Assembly: GCA_037126765.1 (NCBI GenBank)
Contig: JBBCBC010000037.1
Span: 7,135,263 to 7,199,262 of the forward strand
Source of the DNA: Stenogyne calaminthoides
Taxonomy: Eukaryota > Streptophyta > Magnoliopsida > Lamiales > Lamiaceae
Reading direction: 5' to 3'
DNA: 64,000 bases
In this document: one piece after another, positions 1 to 11,865 of the stretch
How the letters are laid out: every line of letters starts with the position of its first letter
Position numbering within the stretch: the first letter of the stretch is position 1
The notes under the pieces: model-generated
Databases searched by the model: none
Told to the model about the DNA's origin: nothing
What the model saw: the letters and a program-made list of their open reading frames with translations, nothing else
Made by a program: the position numbers and the translations under genes

Positions 1-3000
1 ATGTACGGTCTAAGATATTTTAGCATAGAACGATTAGAAATAAATACTTGTAAAGCAATACTTAATCCATACGCAGCTCATCCACATGACACACCTGCAA
101 AAACTTCCTTTTCTGGCACCAGTGTCGTGGCACTGCAACAGTATTCCTGTATGACTTCAAGTATACCAAAAGCTTTGGATCTGCAGCAGTTGCATCCCAT
201 ACCTGAAAAGCCATAAAACTGTTAAATTTACCTAGAAAGAGTCGTAAGTTAAATAATTTGATACTACAGAACGTTGTCCTAGAGCAAGTGGCTCAATCTC
301 ATCTTAGGATAGGAAACCAGGGAACATAGTTCTAAGACATCTTATATTATCTGAGCTCACAAACATCAGATTTTAGGGAAAAGAACTGAACAGCACCGCA
401 CAGTTGTTAGAGGCACATGCAAAAGGCTCGTTGGACTGTACTCTTGAACATATCACCAATTTTTTATATAAATGCTCATGTCATATAATGATAGGAGCAC
501 ATGAGTTTGCATATTATGTCTCCATGTCAGATGATCCTATGAGACCAATACACAGGAAAAAACATAGGTCGATGCAAAATTGACATGCATAGAGAGAAAA
601 TAGTCATGGGACACATAGAAAAAGAAAATGAACACTCAAATAGTAAGCATAGAAATTAGAAATGACGCCTCAAATACTGATCTGTTTCCAACACATCAAT
701 ACATAATACAGTATACAAAAAGGCGCAAACAAACTGTGCGCAACATAAATAATGCCAAGATATGCACCGAAGAAAGTTGGGTTCTACCTCAACAACATCA
801 GGTCTTGTACAAATCTGTTTCAGTTCAGCAATCTTCATTCTTCGTTGAAGCTTCAAGAACAAGATTATTTAGCATTAGGATTAAAGAGTAGACATAAATA
901 ACCTTGTACCTTTACAGAAATGACAGGCTCAGAATTTACCCATAGACGGGTAAGCAAAGGCAGATACAAGGGGGGCAACAGGCCCCCCCCCAAGGTTTTA
1001 TCCAACAATTATTTAGTAGTATGAAAATTAGCAGATCCCACAAATTTAAACAAAACTACAATTGTTAGATTATTTAGTGGAATGGGGAAGTGAATATGTC
1101 AAGTGAAATCGCGGGATACATTAAGTAATCTTTTCTAGTTGTTTTTATTTTTTGTGAGTTGAATGATATTTTGGTGTTATAAATATTTTATCCAAGCGTC
1201 ATCCTTGCGATTTTTTATTGAACGACTAGGTACAATAACTTTTTAATGCATTCAAATTCAACATGGTCTTAACTTTATATTCAATTTTTCAGAAAATATT
1301 TTTAAGTGCTATGCATGATTGTTAAGATATATGTGTGTACGCATGCACGACGTTTCTAATTAAATTAATTGGTAAATAATAATCCTTCTTGTTTAGACAT
1401 AAAAATTTGATTCTCGCCCCACTAAAGATGAAATCATGGATCCGCCACTGCAGGTAAGATCGATTAAAAAGTAAGATTGGCACTTTTTTTTTCCCGAAAG
1501 TATTAATGGCTAAGTGGACTTGAAGGAAAGAGAATCCTATTGTGAAGTAGATAATTCACATCTCTAACAAATGACAACTTAAAGTAAGAGAAAATTTAAA
1601 ATTTTAATACATAAATGAATTTCTCAGAATTTTAGAGGGGGAATTGAGTTAACAATAAATAAAATGCAACTATGTTTCAAAAGGGCAGAATTTTATAAAT
1701 ATATCATACTAAATAATACAAATGTAAAATTTCTTAGAAGTTGAGGGGGTGGCTCCCTGCCCACCCCCAGTCTAAAAAATAAGTCGGATACAAGCAGTTT
1801 GAAATATATAAAGGGCAAAGGAAAACCTTTTTCTTTTTATTGGAGATCCCTTTTTCTTTCAGCTGGCTATCCTGTTCCTCCTCTTCCGAGTCTGAATCAG
1901 CCTTCTTTTTTGATGCTGTATCAGGGGCAGCATCATCCTTTTTATCATTCTCCTGGAGAAACAAGAAAGACGAAATAGAGCAGAAAAAAAGATGAGAAAA
2001 ATAAAAAGAACCAACATGAACAGTGCAGCACAATAAAACCAGTATCGACAACAAACTGAAGAATGTTTCTGTTTTCATACCTCAACAGCAGCATTTTCCA
2101 TGAAATTGAATTTCTCAAAGACCTTCCTGAATTCCTCATCCAACATACCATCTGATTCTGCCCTTTCCGGTACATACTCAACCTCTACTGCTCCTAAAGC
2201 CTGAAGTATTTAACAAATTTAAGCAAAAGAAAAAGAAAAGTGTGGTCAGTTCTGTGTTAATGAGATAACAATACTTGAGTTAGCAAATCCAAAATTAACT
2301 TGTAATTAAAAAAACATCAAAGCAATTTTACAGGCTTAAAGAGGAACTGTAAGATGCATCTTCAAGAGAATCAGCACTTAAAAAAAAAAGAGAGAGAGAG
2401 AGAGAAAAAATCCGTCATCCATGGACCACTTGCCACAAAATAATCATACAAATTAAGAACCCCGCTTCTCACTGGCTCCTCATTTTTATTCAAAGGTTTA
2501 TGTGCCATTCTATTCCTTCATAAAAAAAAAAAAACCGGATTGTGGTTGGGTGATGGAACTCCTCCAAAAATATAAGAAAAATGGAAATGCGAACATCTAA
2601 AACTGAATTTGTACGGATTGGCAAGTGTAAACATAAATGGATGTAAAAAATATCATTCACGACAATAACAATCAGACACCTAAGATGATGCATACAACTA
2701 CCAGCATTATTATCAGATAGCAAGTCATAGGTCCAAAGCTCATAAAAACTCCCTCAGAGAATTTAGACAATAAAAACTATATTTTGAAACTGCAGAGAAA
2801 CACTCACAGGCCTTCACTTGAGCAACCAATGGAAACTAACAAATAAACTTGTTTTTTTATCTTATTTTACGTATAATACACATCATTTACTCCTTTGTAT
2901 CTTTCTATTAGCACTATGGGATTGAAATTTCTCACAATAATATAATGCGCAAATCATAACACTCCAAGCCCTAATGTCGCAGATTCAAAACTACATCCGT

Positions 3001-3330
3001 GAATATTCTCCTAATTTCACACAACGCCACAAATTAACCACTGATTTGTTAACCCTAAAAAATAAAAACGCTCGAGAAACTTCAAACTACCTTCTGAGGA
3101 TCGGAGCTCTCTTTAGAACTGTCATTAGATACGCCGTTTCCGTCGTCCGCAGCAGTATCACTGTCATCTCCGGCAGCAGCACCCTGCTTGTTCTTTTTCT
3201 GTTTCCGCCGCCTCCTGCGTCGCTCGGTCTCCCGCAACTTCCTCGCGCCGCCATTAGGGTTTTGAGATTTCAATTCACCGTTGGGGATCGAGATATTCTC
3301 TGCGACGCCGTTCGCTACTTCCACCGGCAT
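1..3330 (-). CDS. SF3B2: Splicing factor 3B subunit 2 (SAP145), 5' part, cut by window edge
   Basis: Coding exons read on the minus strand are 3091-3330, 2081-2200, 1827-1952, 788-850 and 95-202, each bounded by GT/AG and joining in phase; the rest lies left of the window. Exon 1 encodes a basic stretch (RRRRRRKQKKNK) followed by an acidic Asp/Ser tail. Exon 2 has VEVEYVPE and EEFRKVFEKF, exon 3 is Lys/Glu-rich, exon 4 has LQRRMKIAELKQICTRPDVV, and exon 5 has WDATAADPKLLVYLKSYRNT followed by VPRHWCQKRKFLQ. This order matches SF3B2, the U2 snRNP SF3b subunit that binds near the branch site with SF3B4 and works in the nucleus. The start at 3330 is chosen because it gives MPVEV; an in-frame ATG at 3369 is also possible. 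Intron 3 (851-1826) contains a transposon. Identity is strong; exact ends rest on manual splicing. Confidence 0.9.
955..1452. mobile_element. hAT-like non-autonomous element in SF3B2 intron 3
   Basis: The two ends form imperfect terminal inverted repeats: the left begins CAAAGGCAGATACA and the reverse complement of the right end begins CAGTGGCGGATCCA. The element is flanked by a direct repeat GGTAAG (949-954 and 1453-1458), consistent with a target-site duplication. Just inside the left end is a G-run/C-run pair. No coding capacity is visible. The superfamily assignment is an inference; the ends resemble those of the element at 44905-45195. Confidence 0.55.
2380..2410. repeat. Poly-A/(GA)n microsatellite in SF3B2 intron 1
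   Basis: A run of A is followed by about eight GA units and another A run, within the first SF3B2 intron. Confidence 0.9.
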
Positions 3331-4716
3331 CTTAATTTTCGTCACAGTAACTACTATTTGGAAACTCACCCTCAGGATTTCTCCCCCTTTGATATCTGGA
3401 TTTTATGCGAGGGAATCAGGAGTCTTCGATCGAGATTAATTTCCCCTCTAAATTTCTTTTGCGGTTCAAACGGATTGGGCTTTGAAAGAAAACGACTCCA
3501 CTTTTAAGAAACCCCGGCATCGGTGATACTCGTACTAGTAGTGACGCTGGGCTTCATTGTTGGGCCTTGTCAGAGTCGGTTCAGAGAGGTGGGTTGGGCC
3601 CAATTTTTTCCCTATTTGTACATGTTGAAGTTTCTTTTTTCAGCTATATAGATATTTCACTTTTTATTTGCATTTGATGGTTATACAATGATACTATATT
3701 TTTTTATTTCATTTTATTTATATTTAATACTTCCTTCATCCTAATTTAGATTGGTCACTTACCGTAAATAGACAAAAAAAGGGTTAGTGAAATAGGGGGT
3801 AATTAACACAAGGGTACACTCAAAGTTACATTAAACTTTCAACTCTAAGAAATTCACCAAAAATATTAAAGAAAACTATCAGTATTGAAATCCACCAAGA
3901 AGTTGCTAGAAAATTACAAACACATACTTTCATATTAATTTGAACGCATAAAATTATTCTTTGACCCGGAAGTTTCATGTGTAACCCTATACTAATTACT
4001 AATGTATGTATCTCGAATTTGACCAAAAGATGTAATTTGAAGGACTAAAAACTCCAAAATGCATTTCAACTATTGAAGAATATATATATTTGTTCGATTC
4101 AATAATTGATACTTAGCAATTAATACAATACAATATATAGGGTGTATTTACAACCACTATTAAATAGTGAAAATCACTTTTAATAGTGAGGGGGCAACAA
4201 AAAAATATGTATATATATATACTTCTGGCCCCCTCAATTGAAATTACAAAACACCACCATAGATAGGTAGCTGAAATATATAAAGGCAAAACACTTGAAA
4301 AGTGCCAAATTGCATTTTTCTCAAGGATCTACTAATCCCATATATAACAAGAAGATTTTCAGGATGAACTAGAAGCAGTAACTAAAAGTTTGTTTGGCTA
4401 GGCTTTTAAGCTCTTTAAATTAATTTATAAGTTGTATAAAAATTTATATTTTTTTTAATATTAATTGATAAAATAAGATGTTTAATAGTTTATAAGATCT
4501 TAAAAGTGAGAAAATAAGCATCCAAAACCCAATTTATTTATTTATTTTTTAATTTTATAAGATATACTACATCCCACCACTCCATCCAACACGTCTCATC
4601 TCAACATAGAAAAAAAATAAAAGATATCTATTTTATACTATATTTTTAAGGTATTTTATTCTATTAAATTAGAATTAAAAAATGTTTTCATGAAATTACT
4701 AACATGCCCTTACGTC
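3331..4716. other. Intergenic: SF3B2 5' flank and AT-rich DNA
   Basis: This holds the SF3B2 5' UTR and presumed promoter. A piece near 3730-3800 (CTTCCTTCATCCTAATTTAGA) resembles one end of the MITE at 32458-32767 but no matching second end was found. Nothing here looks coding. Confidence 0.5.
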
Positions 4717-4746
4717 TGATCACACCTTCACATCGTTTCCGATGAT

Positions 4747-7064
4747 CACAATGTTATCTACATACAGTACTAAGAATACCAATGCAGTCCCGACACGCTT
4801 TTATACACACAACTTTCAAAAACGTTTTGATCAAACCCATAAGACTTTATAACATGATCAAAACATTGGTTCCAAGCTCTGGATGTCTGTTTGAGTCCGT
4901 AAATGGACTTCTTGAGCTTACAAACAAGATGTTCTTGGCCTGTTTCAATGAAACCTTGGGGTTGTTGCATATAGATCTCTTCATCAAGACTTCCGTTAAG
5001 GAAAACTGTCTTGACATCCATTTGCCAGATTTCAACGTCGAAATGCGCAGCAATCGATAAGAGAATACGGATGGACTTAAGCATGGCTACTGGCGAAAAA
5101 GTTTCCTCATAATCGATCCCTTCTTTCTGAGTATAACCTTTCGCCACTAGTCTTGCTTTAAAGGTTTCAACCTTCCCGTCCGGTCCTCTTTTCCTCTTAT
5201 ATACCCACTTGCATCTAATGGGTTTGACCCCATTAAGTGGTTCGACTAGCTCCCACACTCTATTATGAAACATAGAACCCATTTCGGCTTTCATTGCTGT
5301 TTGCCAAGAACCTTCATCCTTATCTTGGAGTGCCTTGTCATATGTCCATGGGTCTGGTTCCGGGAATCAAATCCGAGGACTCTCCTATTCCCATGAATCT
5401 CTCGGGCTGTCTAACAACCCTCCCACTATGACGAGGTTCCGGTTGTGAAAACGTATCATTTGGTATATCATCTAGTACAGTTGGCACTGAGGTTTGCCCT
5501 CTAAGCTCATTTAAGGTAATCTCACTTCTGGGTTTTCTTTGGTTCATATAGTCTTCTTCCAAAATCTAAAGTGGGTGCTTATTACCACCTTTTGATCTTC
5601 GGAACTATAGAACATACACCCTTTTGTTCCCTCGGGGTATCCTACAAACAGCCTTAATTCTGATCGAGGATCCAACTTACCGACTTCCTTGTCCAACATG
5701 TAGGCCGGACACCCCAAAGTTCTCATGTGTCTCATACTAGGCTTGCGCCCAGTCCACAATTTTTTGGCAGTTTTGGGAACCGATTTGGATAGCACCAAGT
5801 TCAGAATGTAAGTCGTTGTTTTCCAAGGTATGACCCCAGAACGACTCGGGAAGATCCGTATAACTCATCATTGATCTAACCATCTCCAAAAGAATTTTGT
5901 TGCTTCGCTCTGCAAACCCCATTTTGTTGAGGGGTTCCGGGTGCGGTGAGCTGGGATACAATCCCTTCATCAGATAAGTAGTTCAAAAACTCATCGCTGA
6001 GGTATTCGCCTCCACGATCAGATCGTAGAGACTTGATACGTTTTTCCATATGATTCTCTGCTTGAGCCTTAAATTCTTAAAATTTCTCAAAGGTCTCATA
6101 TTCATGCTTCATAAGGAAAGTGTACCTTGAGTAATTATCAATAAAATTACTCATAACCTCCTTTTGCTTTGGTTGACATTGAACTACGCACATCTTTGTA
6201 AACGATCTCTAACACTTCTTTAGCCCCATTCACCTTGGCTCCAAATACCATCTTGGTCATATTACCCTCCAAACATGATTTGCAGGTTGAAATTTGTTCA
6301 ACTTGGAGACGCTCCAGTGAACCATCTTTCACCAACCTTTGGATCCTCTTTGGATTTATATGACCTAATCTTAGATGCCAAAGAAGTGTCTCGTTCACGT
6401 CTGATAAACGTTTTCTTTTCTCGGAAACAGTTGATGTGTTATAGGATACATTTAATGAGTGGTGTGCACGATTAATTGTATAGAGATTTTCCATCAATCT
6501 CCGTAATGAGATACACTCATCATTTCAAAAAATGATGTCATTCTTATTAGAAGAAACTTAGTGTCCTTTAATCGAATTTTAGAAACCGAAAGTGAATTCT
6601 TTCTAAAACTGGGAACATAAAGATAATCTCAAAAAAAAAACTTTATCTTCAAAAGATAGGTGCACTTTCTCCCATTGCTTTAATCTTTACTCATGTAGCA
6701 TTGCAATGTCTGCTTTGCTTGCGTAGTATTGCAATAATCGTTACTACCCGTAGCATTGCAATATCTCGCCACTTCACGTAGCATTGCAATGTCTTCTACT
6801 TTAAATAACGTTGCCCGATGTGATGAGGATCTCACTCCCACTTCTTGCGGATCATTTAGAACCCGTGAAACCGACATGATTAGTGGATCTCGTATCAACC
6901 ACCCACGAATGAGAAGTATCGCCCATTAAACAAGTTTCAACAACTAGTGTGTGAGAATTACTTTTCTTTCCGTCCCTTTTGGGGTTGGAGCAGGCAAGAC
7001 CTCCATTGTCCTCTCTCACCGCAGACTTAAGCACTTCCTCTTTGGATTTTCTTTGACACAACAA
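4747..7064 (-). pseudogene. Broken copia pol polyprotein (PR-INT-RT)
   Basis: Recognisable pieces in order: a protease active-site region near 6885-6960 with WVVDTRSTNHV, where DS/TGA is usual; the GAG-pre-integrase zinc motif around 6250-6420 (LWHLRLGHINPKRI, then CKSCLEG); integrase near 5737-5970 (AERSNKILLEMVRSMM) and 5544-5798 (LGCPAYMLDKEVGKLDPRSE); and RT at 4770-5294 (CKWVYKRKRGPDGKVETFKA, LVAKGYTQKEGIDYEETFSP, WQMDVKTVFLNG). The RT box is YVDN instead of YVDD (4753-4764) and lies in a shifted frame relative to the upstream RT. Several stops and frameshifts separate the pieces. Confidence 0.85.
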
Positions 7065-7605
7065 GCATTCTCATCTTACCATTGCCCTTGGCAACAATTG
7101 AGTTTTATTGCTTATGGCCTTTGGTCCTCTTCTTTATCTTGCCTACCCTTGGCCTAGAAAATGAAGACGGACCACTTGCCTTCAAAGCTTGAGTTTGGTG
7201 CCTCTTCATCATTTCTGCCGAGACCAAAAGCTTGCAACAAATTAGCTAATGAGACAAAAATGCTCAAAAACTTTTTGGGCAGAGAGAGTGAAGTATTAAA
7301 TTCATCCGAGTCTCCGGATCATAATCTGCGACTCGAGAATCTCAAGTTTGTTCGGATGGGCCATCTATTTTGAGGACGAATCCCTTACGGGTTTTCTCCA
7401 CCATTTCAAATGACACATCTCTCACAAGGTGATTTGACGAGTCCTCGATATTTTTGACTTTCGTCAGTTGACTCATCTGATTTTTGTGTGTCAAAATCCA
7501 CTTGTGTTTTTGTGCAGTTAGGACAATTATAATTTTCCAATCATTATAGTTTCCATATCGTTTTGACTTTAAGTATAATAACAATGGATTAAAGGGTAAC
7601 GACAT
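7065..7605 (-). pseudogene. Degenerate copia gag
   Basis: The 5' end (7605 downward) encodes YNDWKIIIVLTAQKHKWILT, which matches the start of plant copia gag proteins (a 'DW...' segment preceding the UBN2 domain). Further downstream the frame is lost, and the CCHC zinc knuckle expected near 7060-7140 is only hinted at by scattered Cys codons in different frames. Confidence 0.6.
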
Positions 7606-8375
7606 GCTGAACTGAAATAAACAACTATATGCAATAGCACAAGTATATCACTAGGTTCGATCACATTCATCATATTTAAAATCTAAAAAAAAAATATGAA
7701 CATGCATCAGCCAACATCTCAAAATAGTTTAAATAAGCCACGTGGGGTGGGTCATTATTTAAACACATTCAAGCAGGTTACAAACAAGAACAATTACAAA
7801 CCTTTAATATCCAGATTAATAGTTGGCACCCACTTGACCAATATAAAATTAGACAGGACTTCGGGAAGTATATGCATATCAATTTTATACCTAAGTAATA
7901 ACCATGATTAAATACAGATTACTATTTCGCTTTGATCGAGCCTCGTGGGGAGGTCATCGCCGCCACTAATAATAACCCACAATCATCCGTTTGGAATTCA
8001 TTCATGTGAAACCTATCTTTTGACCGTCCGGGTGGGGAATTTCTCCAAAAGAATTCACAAATAAATAAATCATGGAGGTCAAAATTAATTCAATTTTATT
8101 ATCCTAATAAAATTGTCAATTAATTATTTAAACATACTTAGTAATTTTGAAGTTGAGATTTTTCCATTTGGCAACCCTCATGCAAACACATTTAAACAAA
8201 TTAAATAAAGCATAGATAGCACAAATAAATCAAGCAAAAGCAGAAAAATAAACATATTGGGCTTTCAAATTATCCAATTGTCATGGTTTGATTTTTCTTG
8301 GCTTGATCTTGAAGAAACAAATCTCGAATTTCTCCCTTTCGTTAAGTCTCGAAAAAAAATACTTAAGTCTCGAAC

Positions 8376-8730
8376 GCCTTGCGCGGCTTTTTGGCCAGGA
8401 TGCTGCCGCATCCGTGCTGCCCGCCACTTAGGAACGGCAACCTCAGCGGCCTTCGGCACGCCCGGCAATTACGTCACTTGATCTCTCGACTTGCCTCGGC
8501 GAATATATCGTGAGGTTAGCGGAGTTCTCGGCGGCAACGCGTCACGTAGCCCTATTCGCCCGCCTCCGTCTGCGCGTCTTTCGTAGCAGCGCCGCGGCTT
8601 ATCGCCGCCCGTCCGCTCGACTTTGGAAGCGCGCACACACACACGCCCGTGTCGCAGCAACCCTCATCCTCGGCGCTCGACGGCCGGCCTGCTCCCCAGC
8701 CCATGCGTGCCAGTAGCGCCCCAGATTCCC
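8376..8730. other. GC-rich island in the retrotransposon leader
   Basis: About 350 bp of GC-rich sequence, rich in CpG, within the 7606-9063 leader, whose flanks are AT-rich like the rest of the window. Short ORFs cross it on both strands but none shows a recognisable motif. It may be element leader sequence or an insertion of foreign origin. Confidence 0.5.
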
Positions 8731-9063
8731 CTTCGTTCTCGATTTTGTCCTTTAATTCTTCGTCTCTTCGTTCCCGATCCGGTTACAATTTATTTACAAA
8801 AAATAAATAAACCTAAATCTAGACTAGTCTATTACATTGATCAAATCAAACAAATCCTAGTCTACTCGTGGATTTTCTCACGAGGCAAAACAAATCCGAA
8901 CGAATCGAATTAAAAAACCACGGTTTATATGCATGCAAAATAAAACATTAAAATCCATGACAATTGGATACCGCAAAAATGATCTAACAGGATTCTACTA
9001 TCCAATTTCAAATTTAATGTCCACGAATTAAATTACAATTTAAAATTCAGAGCCCGAAACAGT

Positions 9064-9076
9064 GGCTCTGATACCA
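9064..9076 (-). promoter_or_regulatory. Retrotransposon primer-binding site (initiator tRNA-Met)
   Basis: The minus strand reads TGGTATCAGAGCC, the standard PBS of plant LTR retrotransposons. It lies two bases from the TG that begins the inner edge of the LTR on the plus strand. Confidence 0.9.
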
Positions 9077-9078
9077 GT

Positions 9079-10799
9079 TGTTGGGGAATGAGTTGCACAG
9101 ATCTATTCGGGATGAATATTTAAATACAAATTTAATTCATTAATTATTACTAGCATGAATTAATCCTATATTAATTCAAATAATAATTGCAACAACAAAT
9201 CATGCATATAAAAAGCCACGTAAAAATCTACGATCGCTAAATCTCTACGGGTTTTACGTGAACGCATTCCTCTCGGGATGGCGGTGACTTCGGCCGACGA
9301 ACTAACCAAAAGGACTTCTCAAGTATTCCTTTAGCCCTTTGCTCGACAATCCGGTTGGAAGGATACTTTCGCGAACAATTAACAAAAGGAAAAAATAAAC
9401 TTTGTTGCACCACTTATGTGGATTTGCTAATATTTCCAGTACATGGAATTGTACTTGGGAATGAACTAATCATCCCCTATTTATAGGAGGGAGGGTGGTC
9501 GAAATTTTAGTGATATTTCAATGTGGGAAAAGACTTTTCTTGGTCACCAAGAAATCTTGAATATATCTCTTATATTCTTTTTTCCATAATTAAAATATTC
9601 CACAAAAATCTCACCTCCTCAATATATGGAATTTTCGAAAAAACAAGAGTGCAAGATTTCAAGATTTGGATCTTCTTGAATTTATGAGATATTCTTGTAT
9701 TTCAAGAAATACATATCTTCCATAATATCTTTTCAAGAAAATCAAGAAAATATTTCTTGCCCTCTATTTTCAAAAATTTCGAAATATCTCTTATGAATAA
9801 CCAAGTGAGAGATTTCTTGAATTTAATGAGATAATCTTGTATTCCAAGAATACATATCTTCATTCCATAACAAAATTCAAAGAAAATCTTTCTCCCTCTT
9901 TTATCCATAAATTTTGAAAAAATTAGAGGAAATATAAGCAACAATATTTATTTTATTTTAATCACCTTTTCAGTTATTGGACTATATGTTGGGCTACTCA
10001 GGGGGCCTTTAGGAGAATTAAGATTGGACCTTCTAATGGATCTTGAATATCTAATATTGAGCCACAATATAATTCAAGTCCATAAATATTAATTAATCCC
10101 ACTACATAACTAATATTATCACCATCCATCTTAACCCATATTACGAATCAATATGGCTCCGGTCATTATTTCCCGTGTTTAAAATTATCTAGCCCATTAA
10201 TTAATTCAAGCCACCTTGAAATAACTTTCCGTTAATTAATATCTTTTGTCCTTGGTCGATTAAAGCGGTTCAACATTATTATCCATACCTAAACTAATTC
10301 CACTTGCAAGATTTGGTATGATAAAACTTATGAACCTCCCAAGGGGCAAATCAAACAAGCGTTTTGCACACGATTCTTCAGATTAAATCTTAGCAATCAC
10401 ACGTGACCAATAATATTGCCCAAGATAAAAAGTATTGAATCTCTACGATTCGCTACCCATGATAAGTCAAAGCAATAGTTACCAATTCCACGTGATCCTA
10501 TTTAAGGGGGCGAAGGTTAAGAAACAACGAACCACCGAGGTCTAATTCTTCCTTGTTCGATTCAAGAATTTATCCTCCTCAGAGGTCCTATTCAACAGAT
10601 CGATCATGCACTAGTGTAATCTCTTGGTCAAGACAAACCAATCAGAAAGCTTTACACCTCAACCTTTCACGATGGTTGTTCATTTCCATCTAGGTAAATG
10701 AATGACGTCTTTTAGTTACAAAGGGATCGTTAATTTAATCTTCGTGATCCGGTATCACTAAATTAACTACTGATTGTAACACGTCTTAATTATTGAACA
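9079..10799 (-). repeat. 5' LTR of the copia element
   Basis: The inner edge (minus strand ...CCCCAACA) abuts the PBS. A TATA box TATAAATAG is read on the minus strand at 9477-9485, about 400 bp from the inner edge, as expected for the U3/R boundary. The outer edge is placed at 10799, where the minus strand begins TGTTCAAT and so pairs with the terminal AACA; without a second LTR this is tentative. Confidence 0.6.
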
Positions 10800-11015
10800 G
10801 TTATCAAAGAAATATATATAACATTCAATCATATTTAAAGCATCAGTGATAAACAATTTATTTCAGTAAATAAGTCTGAAAATTCGGTTTCGATTATACA
10901 AAGTAAAAAGCATACTTTCAGTATAATCACAACAACTTATGCATAAGACTAAAACCAATATAATTTTATCACACAATTGTATTCCAAAGTATTTCTTAAT
11001 TTCCATGAGCATTTC
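10800..11015. other. AT-rich spacer
   Basis: Nothing coding is visible. Part of it could still belong to the LTR if its outer edge is misplaced. Confidence 0.4.
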
Positions 11016-11234
11016 CTAGAAAAGCACTTTATAAAATGTTGGCATACCATAAATGGTTTCCCCTTCTGAAAATGATGTCCCCAATACTTGATTCACCAGG
11101 GCATACTGCAACAACCGGCTAACAAGCACCTTTTTTCTGTCCTCCAATTTGACATATCTAATCAATTTAACATCATCCAAATTAAATCCACAACTTTTTC
11201 TAGAAAAGTATAGAGCTTTCCTCAACAAGAACAT
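11016..11234 (-). pseudogene. 4'-phosphopantetheinyl transferase exon fragment
   Basis: The minus strand encodes IRYVKLEDRKKVLVSRLLQY followed by ALVNQVLGTSF, very like the N-terminal segment of plant holo-ACP-type phosphopantetheinyl transferases (the 'F/VKLEDRKRALVSRLLQYALVH' region). Downstream the conserved 'EGKPYL' segment appears only in altered form (EGETIYGMP) with an apparent frame change. No other exon of the family was found nearby, so this looks like an isolated remnant. Confidence 0.6.
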
Positions 11235-11404
11235 AGAAACTGAAAAGAATTATCCAAGCCCACCAAACACAACACTTCATAAACTCCAAACAGTACCATA
11301 ACTTAAGAGGTTAAAACTAAGCTTACAAGTTACAACATACATGACTACAAAAATCTAAATTAGATAAAGAAATAAATAAACATACAAGGCTTCTTTAAAA
11401 TAAA

Positions 11405-11865
11405 GCTTGTTTTGCTATGACTGGTTTTCTATCAGATGCTTCACATCTTCAAGATCCACTTCACCTTATTGCCAATAACTATCATTCCGGAAGAGCATTT
11501 AAATTTGCTCTAGCGATTTCCTCTGTCTGATCACACTTATGAACAAATAAAAACCGAAACAGCTGAAACTGCAGCGAGCTCAAAGCCTTAGAGGGAAAAC
11601 CTCAGATGAAACCTTTGAGGATAAACCCCGGACTAAACAACCCAACATATAGGGTCAATGCAATAGAGAAAGAAAGTAACGTTTCCACACACAAATAATA
11701 TCTAGTGCAATACCGAGAGCACCCTCATGTATTACAATAAGTGTGAGGCCTCCTGCCAACCTTATCGATGAGCAACATGGCAATCAGGATGAAGGATGTT
11801 TTCATAAATCCAACAAGGACAGCTGTAGCTAGAAGCTGAGCCCTTAATCCCAAACAAGAGGAAGA
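11405..11865 (-). pseudogene. 3' fragment of a polyol transporter gene
   Basis: Minus-strand similarity to the gene at 21725-23965 in three pieces: QLLATAVLVGFMKTSFILIA then MLLIDKVGRRP near 11746-11860; SEVFPLRL near 11590-11620; and the C-terminus MLFRNDSYW...VDLEDVKHLIENQS ending near 11412. The pieces lie in different frames, stops interrupt them, and a segment between the transmembrane part and 'SEVFPLRL' is deleted. It is inverted relative to the fuller copy. Confidence 0.8.

Larger units (their letters stand above)
4717..10799 (-). mobile_element. Truncated Ty1/copia LTR retrotransposon
   Basis: On the minus strand the order is 5' LTR (9079-10799), primer-binding site (9064-9076), long leader, gag (from about 7605), protease, GAG-pre-integrase zinc motif, integrase, and reverse transcriptase up to the catalytic box near 4753. 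Integrase before RT is diagnostic of Ty1/copia. After the RT palm the similarity stops: the second part of RT, RNase H, polypurine tract and 3' LTR are absent. The reading frame is broken many times, so the element is dead. The left end near 4717 and the outer LTR end near 10799 are estimates, since no second LTR or target duplication is available to fix them. Confidence 0.85.

Noticed and set aside
1734..1775. G-run/C-run hairpin (GGGGGTGGCTCCCTGCCCACCCCC) considered as a second transposon end in the SF3B2 intron
   Set aside because: It resembles inner parts of such elements but no matching terminus or target duplication could be found.
1734..2078. Single continuous 114-codon minus-strand frame over SF3B2 exon 3
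   Set aside because: Only the middle (1827-1952) is SF3B2 exon; both ends read into introns past good splice sites.
2974..3507. 177-codon plus-strand ORF over SF3B2 exon 1
   Set aside because: Antisense to the recognised SF3B2 N-terminus; sequence is Arg/Leu-rich shadow.
8265..8913. ORFs on both strands across the GC-rich island
   Set aside because: GC-rich DNA has few stop codons by chance; no motif or start context supports coding.
9702..9944. 80-codon minus-strand ORF in the LTR
   Set aside because: AT-rich, Phe/Lys/Ile composition, no family resemblance; lies in U3 of the LTR.
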